Shown: positions 42,866 to 52,098, numbered from the stretch's first letter. The stretch: DNA of 64,000 nucleotides from JANOYJ01 sp963792485 (GCA_963792485.1 CAWBWL010000007.1:310001-374000); one strand, 5' to 3'. Made by a program: numbers and translations. The notes: a model not told the origin generated them from the letters alone.

Positions 42866-43492
42866 TCAGGCGCTTTCGAAGGGTCCGGAATATTCGGTCA
42901 TGATTGCAGACGGGTCCGGGCGCGGGCGGTCGGGAATTTTGGTCTGGTAAGTGCCGATATGGACGAACCCGATCACGCGCTCATGTGGCGCGAGGCCGAG
43001 AAATGTCCGCGACGGCGCATCGTCCGCATACCAATTGCTGACCCAATTGGCGCCAAAGCCGAGCGCATGCGCAGACAGAACCAGCGAATAGGCCGCATTG
43101 CCGCCGGAGAGAAACTGCTCCCATTCCGGAATGCGCTCATGCGCTTTGGGCGATGAAATGACGCCGATGACCAGGGGCGCGCGGGTGAACCGCGCCTGTT
43201 CCTGCGCAATGCGCTGCTCACTCAGGGCCCCTTCCCGTTCGCCCGCGCGCTTGGCGAAGAATTCCCCGATGCGGGCGCGCGCAGCGCCGCGATAGAGAAT
43301 AAAGCGCCAAGGTTCGAGAAGACCGTGGTCCGGAATGCGCGTCGCCACGCGAATCATGAGATCAATCTGCGCGTCATCCGGCCCCGGCTCGCGCAATTGC
43401 GAGATGGGCGGGGATTTGCGGGACAGGAGAAAATCAATGACGGCTTGTGACAAATGCGGCTCTTCCGGTGAATATGACGGCCTTATGCGCAT
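42866..43492 (-). CDS. nitroreductase family protein
   Basis: 208 residues, FMN-dependent: FLLSRKSPPISQLREPGPDDAQI, RIPDHGLLEPWRFIL and NAAYSLVLSAHALGFGANWVSNWY are nitroreductase motifs (YdjA-like, single-domain). Substrate unknown. Linked with the flavin reductase-like gene downstream. Confidence 0.9.
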   Translation of the reverse strand: MRIRPSYSPEEPHLSQAVIDFLLSRKSPPISQLREPGPDDAQIDLMIRVATRIPDHGLLEPWRFILYRGAARARIGEFFAKRAGEREGALSEQRIAQEQARFTRAPLVIGVISSPKAHERIPEWEQFLSGGNAAYSLVLSAHALGFGANWVSNWYADDAPSRTFLGLAPHERVIGFVHIGTYQTKIPDRPRPDPSAIMTEYSGPFESA

Positions 43493-43569
43493 CCACGATC
43501 AAAATTGCCAGTGCCGCCACGCAAAAGCCTTGAAATGTGGATGGAAAACGCGGTGAAGTAGGCGCTGTT

Positions 43570-44493
43570 ATGGTTCGATTTGTGCGGCAGTTCTGGATCT
43601 GGATGTTTTGTGCGGCGATGCTGGCCGTTTCACAGACTGCATCTGCGCAGGATTCCGAAACGGTTCAGGCCATTGACCTGCCGGTCCTGAACCTTGCCCC
43701 TGCCGCGAAAGGCAATGAAGCCAAGCAGCCGCTGCGCACGCTTACCCTTGCCGCGAAACTCACCGAGGATGAAGATCCACTGGCGCAAGGCCTGGTTTGG
43801 CGCGTTTTCAGGCCTGAAGCGGGTTCTGATGAAAAACTGCCGCTGATTGCCACCGCAAAGGGCGGCACATCCGCCTTTGAGCTGGAGCCAGGCAGCTATC
43901 TGGTGCACGCTGCCTTTGGCCGGGCTGGAGTCACCAAGCGCATCACGCTCGGCAATGAAGCGCGCAAAGAAACGCTCGTGCTGGATGCCGGTGGGCTAAA
44001 GCTCAGCGCCACTCTCTCCGGAGGCGCGCGCATACCGCCGGCAAATTTGCGCTTTTCCATCTTTCAGGGCGAAGAATCCGCCGACGGCGAGCGGGCGCTG
44101 ATTGTTCCGGATGTGAAGCCCGATACGGTCATCCGCTTGAACTCCGGCGCCTATCATATTGTTTCCACTTATGGATCAGTCAATGCGATCATCCGCGCCG
44201 ACATTAATGTCGAGGCCGGTCAGCTCACCGAGGCGGCGGTCGAGCACAAGGCGGCGGAGCTGACGCTGAAACTGGTGCGCGCCGAGGGCGGCGAAGCCAT
44301 GGCCGACACGGCCTGGTCCGTGGTCAACCCGTCCGGCGAAATCATCAAGGAAAGCGTCGGTGCCTTCGCCTCCATGGTGCTGGCGGAAGGCGATTATACG
44401 GTGATTGCCAAGAACAAGGACAAGCTGTTTCAGAAGGACTTTACGGTCGTCGCCGGGCAGAATGCGGATGTGGAAGTGGTGGCGGCGGAGTAA
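43570..44493 (+). CDS. exported protein of unknown function
   Basis: 307 residues. A signal peptide (FVRQFWIWMFCAAMLAVSQTASA) is followed by repeated beta-sandwich-like segments (LEPGSYLVHAAFGRAGVTKRITLG, LNSGAYHIVSTYGSVNAIIRADINVEAGQLTEA, LAEGDYTVIAKNKDKLFQKDFTVVAGQNADVEV). The recurring GxYxV pattern suggests carboxypeptidase-regulatory or Ig-like folds. Alphaproteobacterial hypothetical. ATG 43570 starts the signal peptide. Convergent with thrS. Confidence 0.72.
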   Translation: MVRFVRQFWIWMFCAAMLAVSQTASAQDSETVQAIDLPVLNLAPAAKGNEAKQPLRTLTLAAKLTEDEDPLAQGLVWRVFRPEAGSDEKLPLIATAKGGTSAFELEPGSYLVHAAFGRAGVTKRITLGNEARKETLVLDAGGLKLSATLSGGARIPPANLRFSIFQGEESADGERALIVPDVKPDTVIRLNSGAYHIVSTYGSVNAIIRADINVEAGQLTEAAVEHKAAELTLKLVRAEGGEAMADTAWSVVNPSGEIIKESVGAFASMVLAEGDYTVIAKNKDKLFQKDFTVVAGQNADVEVVAAE

Positions 44494-44496
44494 GCG

Positions 44497-46483
44497 CTAG
44501 TCCGTGCGCCGCAAATCCGGTGCCGTTGCCTCCAACACAAGCGATTCAATTGCTTCAGTGAGCCCCGCCTCCGCCTGATCCCTTGATCCGAACCGGCGCA
44601 CATTCACCGTGCGCTCCTCCGCTTCGCGTTTGCCGCAGATCAGCATGACCGGGACTTTTGTGAGCGAATGTTCGCGGACTTTGTAGTTGATCTTCTCGTT
44701 GCGGAAATCCGTTTCGACCAGAAGCCCCGCCTTCTTCAGCAGCGCGGCGACTTCCCTGCCGTAGTCATCGGCGTCCGACGTGATCGTCGCGACCACCACC
44801 TGCAAAGGCGCGAACCAGAGGGGGAGGCTGCCGGCGTAGTTTTCGAGCAGGATGCCAAGGAACCGCTCCATCGAGCCGCAGATGGCGCGGTGGATCATCA
44901 CCGGCTGCTTCTTGCTGGATTCATTGTCGATATAGAACGCGCCGAAACGCTCCGGCAGGTTGAAATCGACCTGCGTCGTGCCGCACTGCCAGTCGCGGCC
45001 GATGGCGTCGCGCAGCACATATTCGAATTTCGGCCCGTAAAAAGCCCCCTCGCCCGGATTGATCATTGTCTTGATCGTCCCGCCGGATTGCTCTTCAATC
45101 TGCCTGAGAACATCAGCCATGATCGCTTCGGCATGATCCCAGTTCGCGTCAGAGCCAACGCGTTTTTCGGGTCGTGTTGAGAGTTTCACCGTGATGCCGG
45201 AGAAGCCGAAATCGGCGTAGGTGGACAGGATCAGGTCATTGATCCGCAGGCATTCAGAGGCCAGCTGCTCCTCGGTGCAGAAAATATGCGCGTCGTCCTG
45301 TGTGAAGCCGCGCACGCGCATCAGCCCGTGCAGCGCGCCGGACGGCTCATAGCGGTGGACATTGCCGAACTCGGCCATCTTGATCGGCAGGTCCCGGTAG
45401 GATTTGAGGCCGTGCTTGAAAATCATCACATGGCCGGGACAGTTCATCGGCTTCAGCGCAAAAATGCGCTGATCGGCGTCTTCATCATCGGGATTGGTGA
45501 ACGCATGCGCCGACTTCACCGCGAACATGTTCTCCTGATACCAGCCCCAGTGGCCGGATGTTTCCCAGAGCGATTTGTCGAGCACCTGCGGCGCGTTGAC
45601 TTCCTGGTAGCCCTGCTGATCGAGGCGCCGGCGCATATAGGAGACAAGGTTCTGGAACATGCGCCAGCCCTTGGCGTGCCAGAAGACAACGCCCGGCCCC
45701 TCCTCCTGGAAATGGAACAGGTCCATCTCGCGGCCAAGCTTGCGGTGGTCGCGCTTTTCCGCTTCCTCCAGCATGTGGATATAGGCGTCCAATTCCTCCT
45801 GTGTCTGCCAGGCCGTGCCGTAGATGCGCGACAGCATCGGCTTGGTGGAATCGCCCCGCCAATAGGCGCCCGCGACTTTCATCAGCTTGAACGCCGAGCC
45901 GATCTGCCCCGTCGAAGCCATGTGCGGCCCGCGGCACAGGTCAAACCAGTCGCCCTGCGCGTAAATCTTCAAATCCTCGCCAGCCTTGACCGTGTCGATC
46001 AGCTCAAGCTTGTATGTCTCGCCCTTGGCCGCAAACACTTCGCGCGCCTTCTCCCGCGTCCACACCTGCTTGGTGAACGGCTTATTGCGCCCCATGATCT
46101 CGTGCATCTTCTTTTCAATCACCGGCAGGTCTTCCGGCGTGAAGGGCGTTTTCGGGTCAAAATCGTAATAGAAGCCGTTCTCAATCACCGGACCGATTGT
46201 GACCTGCGTGCCCGGAAACAGCTCCTGCACCGCTTCCGCCATCACATGCGCGCAGTCGTGGCGGATCAGCTCCAGCGCGCGCTTGTCGTCGCGCGTCAAA
46301 ATCTCCATCGCGCCGGACGCGCCGATCGGGTCGCACAGATCGCGCACCTCGCCGTCCAGCGCATAGGCGACGGCCTTCTTGGCCAGCGACTTTGAAATGC
46401 CCTCGGCCAGCGCAAGCCCCGTCAGCGCCGCGTCATAGTTCGCGGACTGAGCCGTCGGGAAATGTCAGGGAAACCTGTGTCAT
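44497..46483 (-). CDS. thrS: threonyl-tRNA synthetase (frameshifted near its 5' end in this sequence)
   Basis: The open part (from about 46437) holds the editing domain (HDCAHVMAEAVQELFPG, RGPHMASTG), class II motifs and the catalytic core (FALKPMNCPGHVMIFK, RVRGFTQDDAHIFC, MIHRAICGSMERFLGILLENY) and the anticodon-binding domain. Upstream, ATG 46483 begins MTQVSLTFPDGSVRE, the TGS domain, which then hits a stop because one C too many is present near 46439 (CGCGAACTATGAC). The next residues YDAALTGLALAEGISKSL are coded in the shifted frame. The span of 1987 nt is one over a multiple of three. thrS is normally essential, so a sequence error is the best guess. Confidence 0.9.
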
Positions 46484-46509
46484 GTTCTGTCTCCATTTTC
46501 CAGTCCCGC

Positions 46510-46824
46510 CTACGGGCGCGGGTGGTGTGAATTCCGCCTGATTACAAGGCGCGGCGCGTGATAACGCAACAGGGATTTCAAGGTAAAGGCCGCCAATATC
46601 GCCAAGGCAGATACCATTTCAGTCGCTTGTACCAGCGCTTCCGGCACATTGTCAATCCCATGCGTGCCGCCCGGCCCGCAGCGCATCACCCGAAACAGCC
46701 CCATCCATCCGCCGGGCCAAAGCCCATGCCGCGCGATCGCCTCATACGCATATTCCGAGCAGGTCGGCAGATGGCGGCATGAATTGCCGATGAAGCCGGA
46801 AAGCGTCAGCTGGTAGAGGCGCAC
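46510..46824 (-). CDS. yidD: YidD, membrane protein insertion efficiency factor
   Basis: 104 residues from GTG 46824, with RLYQLTLSGFIGNSCRHLPTCSEYAYEAIARHGLWPGGWMGLFRVMRCGP, the YidD core (three Cys). The same frame continues upstream to give TANRPVIYTGPFRKTPGRLFGTGLV, the normal N-terminal amphipathic part, but has no start codon before a TGA. An ATG at 46900 would reach it with one base removed (391 nt span, one over a multiple of three). So the true start is probably 46900 and one extra base is present. It may be cotranscribed with thrS. Confidence 0.85.
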   Translation of the reverse strand: MRLYQLTLSGFIGNSCRHLPTCSEYAYEAIARHGLWPGGWMGLFRVMRCGPGGTHGIDNVPEALVQATEMVSALAILAAFTLKSLLRYHAPRLVIRRNSHHPRP

Positions 46825-46877
46825 AAGGCCGGTGCCGAAAAGGCGGCCGGGGGTCTTGCGGAACGGGCCGGTGTAGA

Positions 46878-47207
46878 TTACGGGACGGTTGGCTGTTCAT
46901 GGCTCATCTGATGCGGTTTAATCCGGCCTTCGAGCGCGCTGGACAGGGTCACAAAGGAGACTTCGACCGTTTGCCAAACCAGTTCCGCATCCATATTCAA
47001 ACAATTGTTCTGAGCATGGATCCCAGCGCCATTTGCCATATCCAACGTTCGCCGCAGGTTTTCATCTGGGAAATCCGGGTAGTGTGCCAGCAATTCACCA
47101 GCCGCTTCGCCAACGCACACTATGCACCAACAGGCAGCGTGAAATGGCTCGCCGGCGTCTCGGAACATGGCAGGAGTGAGCCCCCCGGAGCACAGGCGTC
47201 CCGACAC
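46878..47207 (-). CDS. degenerate HepT-like (HEPN) protein
   Basis: 109 residues from GTG 47207. The pattern IVCVGEAAGELLAHYPDFPDENLRRTLDMANGAG-IHAQ and LNMDAELVWQTVEVSFVTLSSALEGRI resembles HepT: the same frame has LISDLRYWLV in front. The HepT catalytic signature RNR(L/I)xH is replaced by NGAGIH, so the Arg is missing. It stands beside the HepT/MntA pair and is probably a decayed or regulatory paralogue. Confidence 0.45.
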   Translation of the reverse strand: MSGRLCSGGLTPAMFRDAGEPFHAACWCIVCVGEAAGELLAHYPDFPDENLRRTLDMANGAGIHAQNNCLNMDAELVWQTVEVSFVTLSSALEGRIKPHQMSHEQPTVP

Positions 47208-47278
47208 AAGCCAATAGCGCAGATCGGAAATCAGCGACTCAAAGACCTCTTACTGCCTTCGGCGTGAAGGGAATGCAT

Positions 47279-47605
47279 TTATTGACCTGGTGACTTTTTG
47301 GAGGTTTCAAGCGCGGCCAAAACTGAAGCGGCCAGATTGGTCAAATTTGGAACGTCCTCACGAGTTGTGTTCCAAACTGTCGTGAGATTTACGCTTTCAT
47401 AGCCATGCGCCAGCCGATTGCGCATCTGGTAAACCTCCAACAACTCCAGCTCTGGGTTTTCGGCAGCAAATTCTGGATGGAGCTTCAGTATCTTGTTCGC
47501 GCACTCGCCAATGGCTTCGATGCATTTCTGTGCAGCGAGTTGAACCGTCTCATTCTTCATGAATCGGATCGGCTCTACCCTCGACGACGCGGGCGCAGCG
47601 CTCAC
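47279..47605 (-). CDS. hepT: HepT-type HEPN toxin (5' end probably frameshifted)
   Basis: The open frame has ETVQLAAQKCIEAIGECANKILKLHPEF, LLEVYQMRNRLAHGYESVNLTTVWNTTREDVPNL: the HEPN fold with its Rx4-6H motif (RNRLAH) and the following Tyr of HepT. The start is unclear: ATG 47635 lies in another frame with LLQTLIAWGERCARVVEG, which is what a HepT N-terminus looks like, and would need two small compensating shifts near 47632 and 47590. HepT is an RNase toxin AMPylated by MntA, its partner gene directly upstream. Confidence 0.72.
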   Translation of the reverse strand: MSAAPASSRVEPIRFMKNETVQLAAQKCIEAIGECANKILKLHPEFAAENPELELLEVYQMRNRLAHGYESVNLTTVWNTTREDVPNLTNLAASVLAALETSKKSPGQ

Positions 47606-47658
47606 CCCAAGCGATCAAGGTTTGAAGCAGTTCATGAGCGCTGTGCCCGCCTCTCCCA

Positions 47659-47949
47659 TCACAGGCTTCTCAAGTCAGGCGTCAGCCGCGCGGTTGCCTT
47701 TGCGCCAAACTCCGCTGGTGTGTGCACGCCCACTGGAGCACTTAGTTTGTTCTCAAGCTCAATCTCCATCCGAGCCAGATGAATGAGCGACAGATCGCCG
47801 CCATGGTGAACGATCATATCAATATCACTCCCCTCCACATCCTCCCCCCGCGCCACCGAGCCGAACACCCGAGGATTGCTCACCGGATATTTCGCAATGA
47901 TCTCAAGCACTTCTTCACGGTGCTTCGCAAGCGCCTCAGACGGTCGCAT
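47659..47949 (-). CDS. mntA: MntA-like minimal nucleotidyltransferase antitoxin
   Basis: 96 residues: RVFGSVARGEDVEGSDIDMIV has the GSx10DxD nucleotidyltransferase motif (Gly30-Ser31, Asp42 and Asp44). These minimal NTases neutralise HepT by adding AMP to a Tyr. The start codon overlaps the 3' end of the Fe-S scaffold gene by 14 bases. The hepT gene follows on the same strand. Confidence 0.87.
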   Translation of the reverse strand: MRPSEALAKHREEVLEIIAKYPVSNPRVFGSVARGEDVEGSDIDMIVHHGGDLSLIHLARMEIELENKLSAPVGVHTPAEFGAKATARLTPDLRSL

Positions 47950-48388
47950 GGCGTGCCTCCACCTGCCGGATCGCTTCCGTCACAGCGTCGAATGTCAGCA
48001 TGGTTGAGGCGTGGCGCGCTTTGTAGTCACGCACAGGCTCGAGAAACTTGAGCTCCTCAAAGCGCCCCTGCGGCGGCGGGCCGTTTTCCTTCAGCATGGC
48101 CAGCATTTCGTCACGCACCTTCCGCAGTTCGTCCTTGCTCGAGCCAATGACATGCCGCGCCATTATGGACGAGGACGCCTGCCCCAGTGCGCAGGCTTTG
48201 ACGTCATGGGCAAAATCCACAACGATGTCATTGTCCATCTTGATATCCACCGTCACCGTTGACCCGCACAATTTCGAATGCGCGGTCGCTGACGCGTCCG
48301 CGTCGGGCAGACGGCCAATGCGCGGGATGTTTCCGGCATATTCGAGGATTTTGGCATTATAAACGTCGCTGATCACGATTTCTGACAT
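47936..48388 (-). CDS. IscU/NifU-like iron-sulfur scaffold protein
   Basis: 150 residues: LGHKxxPxxxxxx-like AHSKLCGSTVTVDI with Cys41 and KACALGQASSSIMA with Cys66. The third ligand of SufU/IscU scaffolds is a Cys near residue 125; here the segment is DYKARHASTMLTFDAV without Cys, as in many alphaproteobacterial NifU-like proteins. It probably supports Fe-S assembly or transfer. Overlaps mntA by 14 bases. Confidence 0.87.
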   Translation of the reverse strand: MSEIVISDVYNAKILEYAGNIPRIGRLPDADASATAHSKLCGSTVTVDIKMDNDIVVDFAHDVKACALGQASSSIMARHVIGSSKDELRKVRDEMLAMLKENGPPPQGRFEELKFLEPVRDYKARHASTMLTFDAVTEAIRQVEARHATV

Positions 48389-48589
48389 CCCTTGGCGGCA
48401 ACTTCATCAAAATGTCGCATGTGAGTGCTGCAAATGCGTCATTGCTGCATTATATAGGCAATGTTCCGGAACGCCAAAGGGTGGAGATTTGATCCGGACA
48501 CAAGAGTTCGCCGTTCTTCCTGCGTGAAAATCGGCGTGGTCCGTTCAACTCGTTCCTCCGTATTAGAGGGGAACTACGGGAGACGCCTT

Positions 48590-49222
48590 ATGGATGCCAG
48601 TGTCAAGAACGCCGCGGTCGCGCTCGTCGATCCGCATGCCAAAACGAAAGATGTGGTCCGGCCTTCCCGTGAAGAAGCGGAGGCCGCCGTGCGCACGCTG
48701 TTGCGCTGGACAGGAGACGATCCGGACCGCGAAGGCCTGATCGACACGCCGTCCCGCATGGTGAAAGCCTACAGCGAGATGTTCTCCGGTTATGGCGAGG
48801 ACCCGGTTGCGGAGCTCGGACGCACCTTTGAGGACGTGGCGGGCTATGACGAGCTGGTTCTGATCAAGGACATCACGTTCCATTCGCATTGCGAGCATCA
48901 TGTCGTTCCAATCATCGGCAAGGCGCATATAGCTTATCTGCCGGACGGAAAGGTTGTCGGCCTGTCAAAACTGGCGCGGGTTGTTCACATTTTTGCACGC
49001 CGCCTGCAGACGCAGGAGACAATGACTGCGCAAATTGCGGACTGTATCCAGGACACGCTGAATCCAAAAGGAGTTGCCGTGCTGCTTGAGGCCGAGCATA
49101 TGTGCATGGCCATGCGCGGGATCCGGCTTGCGGGCTCGACAACCATGACGTCGCGCTTTACCGGCAGCTTTCTTGACAATCCGCATGAACAAATGCGCTT
49201 TATGACCATGCTCAAGGGCTGA
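48590..49222 (+). CDS. folE: GTP cyclohydrolase I (FolE type)
   Basis: 210 residues: GLIDTPSRMVKAYSEMFSGY, FHSHCEHHVVPIIGKAHIAYLPDGKVVGLSKLARVVHIFARRLQTQE and EHMCMAMRGIR are the zinc site (Cys and His) and the GTP-binding loop. It converts GTP to dihydroneopterin triphosphate in folate synthesis. ATG 48590 has GGGAGACG upstream. hisI follows 34 bases later. Confidence 0.96.
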   Translation: MDASVKNAAVALVDPHAKTKDVVRPSREEAEAAVRTLLRWTGDDPDREGLIDTPSRMVKAYSEMFSGYGEDPVAELGRTFEDVAGYDELVLIKDITFHSHCEHHVVPIIGKAHIAYLPDGKVVGLSKLARVVHIFARRLQTQETMTAQIADCIQDTLNPKGVAVLLEAEHMCMAMRGIRLAGSTTMTSRFTGSFLDNPHEQMRFMTMLKG

Positions 49223-49255
49223 CCCATTCGGGCGGTCCACTCTTCAGGACCGCTC

Positions 49256-49696
49256 ATGACCTTTCGATCCCCAGCAGATGACAAGACCGAAACTGAGGAA
49301 GGCGCTGCGTTTGCGCCGCGTTTTGACGGCCATGGTTTGATTACGGCGGTTGTCACCGACGCCCGCGATGGCGTGCTCTTGATGGTGGCCCATATGAACG
49401 CCGAGGCGCTTGAACTCACGCTTTCGACAGGTGTGGCGCATTATTGGTCGCGGTCGCGCAAGAGCCTTTGGAAAAAAGGGGAGACATCCGGAAATTTTCA
49501 GACTGTGCAGGAAATCCGCACTGACTGTGATCAGGATGCCATATGGCTGAAGGTCAGCGTGTCCGGCCATGATGCGACCTGCCACACCGGGCGCCGGTCG
49601 TGCTTTTACCGAGTGGTCGGTGGTGCAAACGGGCAATACACGCTGAAAAAGGACTCTTCGTCGCAATTTTTTGAACCTTCCGGCGTCTTTAGGTAA
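49256..49696 (+). CDS. hisI: phosphoribosyl-AMP cyclohydrolase
   Basis: 146 residues: HMNAEALELTLSTGVAHYWSRSRKSLWKKGETSGNFQTVQEIRTDCDQDAIWLKV and CHTGRRSCFYR carry the metal and Cys ligands of HisI. Single-function (no HisE part). Step three of histidine synthesis. Confidence 0.96.
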   Translation: MTFRSPADDKTETEEGAAFAPRFDGHGLITAVVTDARDGVLLMVAHMNAEALELTLSTGVAHYWSRSRKSLWKKGETSGNFQTVQEIRTDCDQDAIWLKVSVSGHDATCHTGRRSCFYRVVGGANGQYTLKKDSSSQFFEPSGVFR

Positions 49697-49788
49697 CCAA
49701 AACTGCAAGACCTCACCCTTTTGGGGGATTGATTCACCATTTCGATACGCGATCATGCTAGCGTGTCGATCACGACGAGGAGACTGAA

Positions 49789-50769
49789 GTGTTAGAGTGG
49801 GCCACGCGTAAAGGCCGTTTGCAGATCGCGGACGCCATCACTGTGGAAACCGAACCGGCTGGCGCCGCTGCGGGCACCGGTTCAGTTACTTTGAAACCAG
49901 CTCCAACTCCCAAATCCGAACGTGGCATTGCGCTGGCCCTTGGCGGCGGCGCGGCGCGCGGCTGGGCTCATATCGGCGTCATACGCGCGCTGGACGAGGC
50001 CAATGTTCCCATCAGCATGATCGCGGGCACATCAATCGGCGCACTCGTGGGCGGGTGCTATCTGGCTGGTAAACTCGATGAGCTTGAGGACTTTGCGCGA
50101 TCGCTGACCAAGCGGCGCGTATTCAGCCTTCTAGATTTCCATATTGGCGGAAATGGCCTTTTGAGCGGCCTGAAACTGACGCATAAGCTCACCGAACATT
50201 TAGGCAAATACTCTTTCAGCGATCTCTCCAAGCCGTTCGTCTGCGTGGCGGCCGAAATCCGCACCGGCCATGAAATCTGGCTGTCGAGCGGATCGCTCAT
50301 CAACGCCATGCGCGCATCCTACGCGCTTCCGGGCGTGTTCGAGCCGGTCATGTGCAATAACAGGCTCCTGGTGGATGGCGCGATCGTCAATCCGGTTCCG
50401 GTATCGGTCTGCCGCGCGCATGAGGAACAGCGCGTCATGGCGGTGAACCTGCATTATGACCATTTCGGACGTGCCGCCGTGGTCAAACATGATGCAGGCC
50501 TGTCGGAAATCGGTTTCTCGCAAGAGCAGCGCCGCCCCGAATCCCGCCTTGGCATTTCAGGCGTGATGGTGGAAGCATTCAACATTATCCAGGACCGCAT
50601 CGCGCGCGCACGTCTCGCCGGTGATCCACCGGATTTGGCTCTGCATCCCAAGCTGGGCAATGTCGGCCTCACCGAGTTCCATCGCGCTGATGAGGCGATC
50701 AGAGTCGGTTATGAGACAACAAAAGCCAAGCTCGACGAGATTGCCCGATTGCAGGAAGTGCTGGGCTAA
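49789..50769 (+). CDS. patatin-like phospholipase
   Basis: 326 residues from GTG 49789 (GAGGAG 8 bases upstream). Patatin motifs: LALGGGAARGWAHIGVI (oxyanion G-rich loop), IAGTSIGALVGG (nucleophilic Ser in GxSxG) and VDGAIVNPVPV (Asp of the dyad). RssA-type, cytosolic. An acidic N-terminal stretch precedes the domain. Overlaps the convergent CBS gene by 4 bases. Confidence 0.92.
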   Translation: MLEWATRKGRLQIADAITVETEPAGAAAGTGSVTLKPAPTPKSERGIALALGGGAARGWAHIGVIRALDEANVPISMIAGTSIGALVGGCYLAGKLDELEDFARSLTKRRVFSLLDFHIGGNGLLSGLKLTHKLTEHLGKYSFSDLSKPFVCVAAEIRTGHEIWLSSGSLINAMRASYALPGVFEPVMCNNRLLVDGAIVNPVPVSVCRAHEEQRVMAVNLHYDHFGRAAVVKHDAGLSEIGFSQEQRRPESRLGISGVMVEAFNIIQDRIARARLAGDPPDLALHPKLGNVGLTEFHRADEAIRVGYETTKAKLDEIARLQEVLG

Positions 50770-51197
50770 GCTGTGGCGATATAGCTGCGGATTTCTTCGG
50801 CTTCCTGCTGAACTTCCTCAATTCGCCGCTTGACGACGTCGCCAATCGAGACAACGCCAACCAGCTTGCCGTCGCGCTCGACCGGCAGATGCCGGAACCG
50901 GCCTCGGGTCATGATTTCCATTACATCGTTGACGGTGTGATCTTCGGTGCAGACCTTTACATTCGCAGTCATGAGCTCGGAGACAGACCGCTTCAGCGCT
51001 ACGGCGCCATCTTCAGCCAACGCCCGGACGATATCGCGTTCCGACAAAATCCCCTTGATGACTTTGTTGTCACCAGCCACGATCAGAGCGCCGATGCGGT
51101 GTTTGGCAAGGAGCGCGATGGCGTCAGCAATGCTGACATCAGAGGCAAGGGTTACAACATCAAAGCCTTTATCGGCGAGAATTGCGCGCACATTCAT
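50766..51197 (-). CDS. CBS-pair protein
   Basis: 143 residues made of two CBS motifs: VSIADAIALLAKHRIGALIV...VIKGILSERDIVRAL and HTVNDVMEIMTRGRFRHLPVERDGKLVGVVSIGDVV. Nucleotide-binding regulatory module without output domain; common in alphaproteobacteria. Confidence 0.92.
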   Translation of the reverse strand: MNVRAILADKGFDVVTLASDVSIADAIALLAKHRIGALIVAGDNKVIKGILSERDIVRALAEDGAVALKRSVSELMTANVKVCTEDHTVNDVMEIMTRGRFRHLPVERDGKLVGVVSIGDVVKRRIEEVQQEAEEIRSYIATA

Positions 51198-51301
51198 GGT
51201 GATGCTCCTCCAGTCTTGGCGATGCGCGAGACACCGGCGTGTGGCACCGCGCGTCGCACACCATATGCTGCGCCCGTTTTTTTCTCAATGCAAGACGGGG
51301 T

Positions 51302-52045
51302 TTAGCTCCTCGGAGGCATTTGCCGGTCAAACACGGAAAGGCACAAAAATCCGACCAGGAACCCACCAATATGTGCTTCCCAAGCTATGCCGGATGCATT
51401 GGCTGGGCCCGATGACCAGCCTAATCCTGTAATGAGATTTACCGCCATCCATATTCCGACGAAAGTAAGGACGGTCCGGTTCGTCAGCGATCCGCCGATG
51501 GACAATGGCGCGCCGGCAAATGACCGGACACCCCTTCCCTGGCTTGTGCGAAAGGAAAATCGCGCCGCGGCCCCCATCATTCCCGATATCGATCCTGAGG
51601 CACCCACCATTGGCACTGTGCTGGCTGAATAGGACAAAAAATGCAGCAAGGCCGCGCCAACCGCAGTTGCCGCCCAGAACAGCAAGAAGCGTGGGGCGCC
51701 GAACCGCGCGGCCAGCGGCGAACCAAAAGCTGCAAGCCAGATCATGTTGATCGTCAAATGCGCGAGACTTGCATGCAAGAGTGAATAGCCGACGGGCGAT
51801 ATCAGAAAGCCAAGGTCCAACGGCGATATGTCTGCGCTATAGCGCGCAGGAATGAAGGCCATATGCATGGCGAGCATATGGTTCGCCTCAACTCCCAAGA
51901 CATATGACTGCAACACGAACAGCCCGGCGCAAACCGCCATTATGTTTGTCACCACCGGAGCAAGGAAAAACATCGGCTCTGGCTGGAGGTTCGAGGGAGG
52001 CGGCGATGGCTGATCGGTCACAAAAGGTCCTTTCGTATCAGCCAT
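51302..52045 (-). CDS. rhomboid-family intramembrane serine protease
   Basis: About 247 residues from ATG 52045 (ATG 52060 is an alternative). Catalytic Ser in MVGASGSISGMMGA and His in WEAHIGGFLVGF; SLAHLTINMIWLAAFG is the helix-1/2 loop. A cytoplasmic N-terminal tail is rich in Pro. The minus-strand leader contains a strong terminator 20 bases before the start. Confidence 0.9.
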   Translation of the reverse strand: MADTKGPFVTDQPSPPPSNLQPEPMFFLAPVVTNIMAVCAGLFVLQSYVLGVEANHMLAMHMAFIPARYSADISPLDLGFLISPVGYSLLHASLAHLTINMIWLAAFGSPLAARFGAPRFLLFWAATAVGAALLHFLSYSASTVPMVGASGSISGMMGAAARFSFRTSQGRGVRSFAGAPLSIGGSLTNRTVLTFVGIWMAVNLITGLGWSSGPANASGIAWEAHIGGFLVGFLCLSVFDRQMPPRS

Positions 52046-52063
52046 ATCGTTAACGTGCATAAG

Positions 52064-52098
52064 AAAAAAGCCGTCCAGAGAGTTTCCCTGAACGGCTT
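52064..52098 (-). terminator. strong minus-strand intrinsic terminator in the rhomboid leader
   Basis: AAGCCGTTCAGGGA pairs with TCTCTGGACGGCTT (14 pairs, two of them G-U), a 3-base loop and six T on the minus strand. No minus-strand gene lies upstream, since the PAS gene is divergent, so it must end a leader or a small RNA. Confidence 0.85.
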
